DNA of 64,000 bases from JOPF133 sp052144935 (GTDB lineage Bacteria; Acidobacteriota; Terriglobia; Bryobacterales; Bryobacteraceae): assembly GCA_052144935.1 (NCBI GenBank), contig JBKQPR010000181.1:1-64000 (forward strand), in the 5' to 3' direction. Made by a program: the position numbers and the translations under genes. Below, one piece after another: positions 62,283 through 64,000 of the stretch. How positions within the stretch are numbered: position 1 is the first letter of the stretch; the number at the start of each line of letters is the position of its first letter. The notes below the pieces were generated by a model. The model was not told the DNA's origin and did not search any database. It saw only the letters and a list, made by a program, of their open reading frames with translations.

Positions 62283-64000
62283 AGGTGCAACAGGCGTTTT
62301 AGAATCGCTCCGATCAGGGGCGCCCGCTTGTCCGCCGGGGCGGCGGTTCCGGCGGCGTTGTCGATCTCCTTCACGCGCGTTTCCACGCTCTCCAGGCTGG
62401 ATTCGACGCGTACGATCTGCGCGGTGGCGTTGCCCCAGGGCGCGATGCTTTGGTACAGCTCCAATGCGCGCTGGTAGTCGTCCCTGGCGCGAATGATCTG
62501 GTCCCTCTCCTGCGGCAGACCGCGCACGTTGCGTGAATCCCAGAACGTCCGGTCGGCGCGGGCCTGGTAGCCATCCGCCAACTGGTCTTTCTCGCGGCTG
62601 CCCAGCGCAAAGCCGCGCTTCCGGGCCTCCTCGAGGGCTTGGTAGGCCTTGTCGATGTCCTTCAAACCGTAGACGTAAGTGCGCGCCAGCCCCAGCTCCG
62701 GATCGGGCGAATCGGGCATCAGGTGGGCGGCCTCGTTGAACTTGGCCACCGCCAGATTGAGCAGCAACGGATCGCCATGGGCCATGCCGTTGATGCGCGC
62801 GATCTGGCCATCGCACAGGCGTATTTTCCCCCGCACTTTTTCGTCGGGCTCCAGGGACAGCGCACGCGCCAGTTGGTCGTGAGCGGTCTTCCAGTCGGCT
62901 TCCTTCACCGTGTCGGTGGTGCGGTAACTTTCGATCACGCGATCGGCGGCCTCGACCAGCCGCTGCTTTACATCCTTACGCGCTCCACTCAAGAGCACAG
63001 ACGAAGGATGCCCCTGGGAAAGTTCCGTCCACTTATTCCAGATGGCGTCGGGGTCGGTGACTTGCTCGGTTTCGATGTCGTGCTTCAACTCCTGTCCATG
63101 CCGGAACAGCAAATAGCCCGACCCGGCCCCATAGAGCACAAAGCCGAACGCCAGGGCGGCGATGGCCTGCACCCACTTGGGGATCGTCCGGGGCGCGGGC
63201 CGCGGGGTTCCGAATCGTTTGGGTGGCAGCGGCGATGCTCCCGTGCGCCCGGTGGCGTCGCCCGCTCCCGCGGCCCCCGCCGGGGCCACTCCGGCCGCTC
63301 CGGCCACCACCGCGCGGGTGCGGTGCGTGTCGTCGGCCACTTCGGCCTCTCCGGCCACTCCGGAGACCGGGCGGGTGCGGCGCGTGTCGTCGTCCGCCCG
63401 GCGCGCGGTTCTGCGGGTGGCCTCCAAATCTTCGGCGGCCGCCCGCACCGGGCGGCCGGCGCGAAAGGCCAGCAGATCGGCGAACAGCTCGGTGGCCGAT
63501 TGATAGCGCAGATCCGGCTCCGGCGCCAGCGCCTTCAGCAGAATTCGCCGCAGCGTGTCGGGACAGGGATCGGGGGCTGGCGGCGCGGGAATGCCGGACT
63601 GGATTTTGCGCTCCATTCGCTCGGTCGAATCGGCCACATACGGCAGCATCCCGGTCACCATCTCGTATAACATCACCGCCAGCGACCAGAGATCCGACAG
63701 GAAATTGACTTCCCCCAGGTCGAGGCGCTCGGGCGAGGCGTAAGGCACGCTGCCGAATTCGTTGCGCGTGAGTTTCCGCGAAAGCGAGAGCGCCTTGGCA
63801 ATGCCGAAGTCCAGGACCCGCACGTTGCCCTTGGCGTCGATGCGGATGTTCTTGGGCTTGATATCGCCGTGCACCATGCCATGGCAATCCTTGCCGCCGA
63901 TGGTCACAGTCAGGTGATGGGCGTGGTCCAGCGTTTCGGCCACCGCCAGCGCCACATCCACCGCGAACTCCACCGCCAGTGGGCCGCGGCGCATCAGATC
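62273..64000 (-). CDS. Transmembrane Ser/Thr protein kinase with TPR-like sensor (5' end outside the window)
   Basis: At least 573 residues; the N-terminal lobe lies beyond the right edge. Counting from the codon at 63994: catalytic loop VHGDIKPKN (41-49; Gly replaces the Arg of HRD), DFGIAK, YASPER as the APE region, and the C-lobe to about 180. A Thr-rich juxtamembrane stretch (190-255) has four similar motifs: EATRRT, DDTRRT, DDTHRT, DATGRT. One helix (about 275-297) follows, then an extracytoplasmic helical domain with TPR-like repeats (LNLAVAKFNEAAHLMPDSPD, YQALEEARKRGFAL). It overlaps the SEDS/PBP start by ten bases. It probably senses the cell wall and phosphorylates its neighbours. 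Confidence 0.9.
   Translation of the reverse strand, partial: DLMRRGPLAVEFAVDVALAVAETLDHAHHLTVTIGGKDCHGMVHGDIKPKNIRIDAKGNVRVLDFGIAKALSLSRKLTRNEFGSVPYASPERLDLGEVNFLSDLWSLAVMLYEMVTGMLPYVADSTERMERKIQSGIPAPPAPDPCPDTLRRILLKALAPEPDLRYQSATELFADLLAFRAGRPVRAAAEDLEATRRTARRADDDTRRTRPVSGVAGEAEVADDTHRTRAVVAGAAGVAPAGAAGAGDATGRTGASPLPPKRFGTPRPAPRTIPKWVQAIAALAFGFVLYGAGSGYLLFRHGQELKHDIETEQVTDPDAIWNKWTELSQGHPSSVLLSGARKDVKQRLVEAADRVIESYRTTDTVKEADWKTAHDQLARALSLEPDEKVRGKIRLCDGQIARINGMAHGDPLLLNLAVAKFNEAAHLMPDSPDPELGLARTYVYGLKDIDKAYQALEEARKRGFALGSREKDQLADGYQARADRTFWDSRNVRGLPQERDQIIRARDDYQRALELYQSIAPWGNATAQIVRVESSLESVETRVKEIDNAAGTAAPADKRAPLIGAILKRLLHLWP

Overview
The window looks like a chromosomal piece of a GC-rich Acidobacteriota genome, most like the Solibacter/Bryobacter group. 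This is inferred from family content: a large TonB-dependent receptor with an N-terminal carboxypeptidase-regulatory-like domain, alternative complex III (ACIII) joined to a caa3-type oxidase, UxaE-type tagaturonate epimerase, many exported glycoside hydrolases, and FHA/kinase/cell-wall genes. No rRNA, tRNA, CRISPR array or prophage was recognised.

Layout. 0.3-11 kb: mostly minus-strand genes for polymer use and periplasmic metabolism (GH5, TonB-dependent receptor, GH18-like chitinase, PQQ dehydrogenase). 12-13 kb: a ROK sugar kinase. 13.3-25.8 kb: a tightly packed 12-gene minus-strand respiratory operon, actABCDEF - membrane protein - SCO - cytochrome oxidase subunits II, I, III, IV, so quinol:cytochrome c reductase and oxidase are made together. 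26-32 kb: a glycosylasparaginase-like hydrolase, a HupE-like/DUF3500 pair and a Tat-exported Gfo/Idh/MocA oxidoreductase. 32.2-33.6 kb: decayed toxin-antitoxin modules in which only one antitoxin is intact. 34.2-45 kb: a plus-strand surface-polysaccharide cluster with a Wzt-like exporter ATPase, a methyltransferase with a long coiled coil, and five glycosyltransferase genes plus one GT2-GT4 fusion. 45.1-45.9 kb: a GNAT/DUF1778 (TacT/TacA-like) toxin-antitoxin pair. 46.1-50.5 kb: a pectin unit, two GH28 polygalacturonases around uxaE. 50.5-54.6 kb: DUF507, a Crp/Fnr regulator, an exported protein and a dead IS630-type element. 54.6-57 kb: an MFS-like/spermidine-synthase-like fusion. 57.2-64 kb: a signalling and cell-wall cluster, Ser/Thr kinase - SEDS/PBP fusion - FHA protein - truncated FHA copy.

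The two most interesting features are linked. First, the 57-64 kb cluster carries the same parts as the actinobacterial pknB-pbpA-rodA-fha locus, but the SEDS glycosyltransferase and the class B penicillin-binding protein are one 1157-residue chain. Second, the window is seeded with small dispersed palindromic repeats of several families. They sit at gene starts, inside signal peptides and inside reading frames, including exactly at the SEDS/PBP junction. In one family (8 hairpin units in 4 inverted pairs) base changes in the stems are compensated, so the folded form seems to be kept. In several exported proteins half a repeat supplies the start codon or the signal-peptide region. Coordinates of gene starts were adjusted by hand where a better start, overlap or signal peptide was visible; alternatives are stated.
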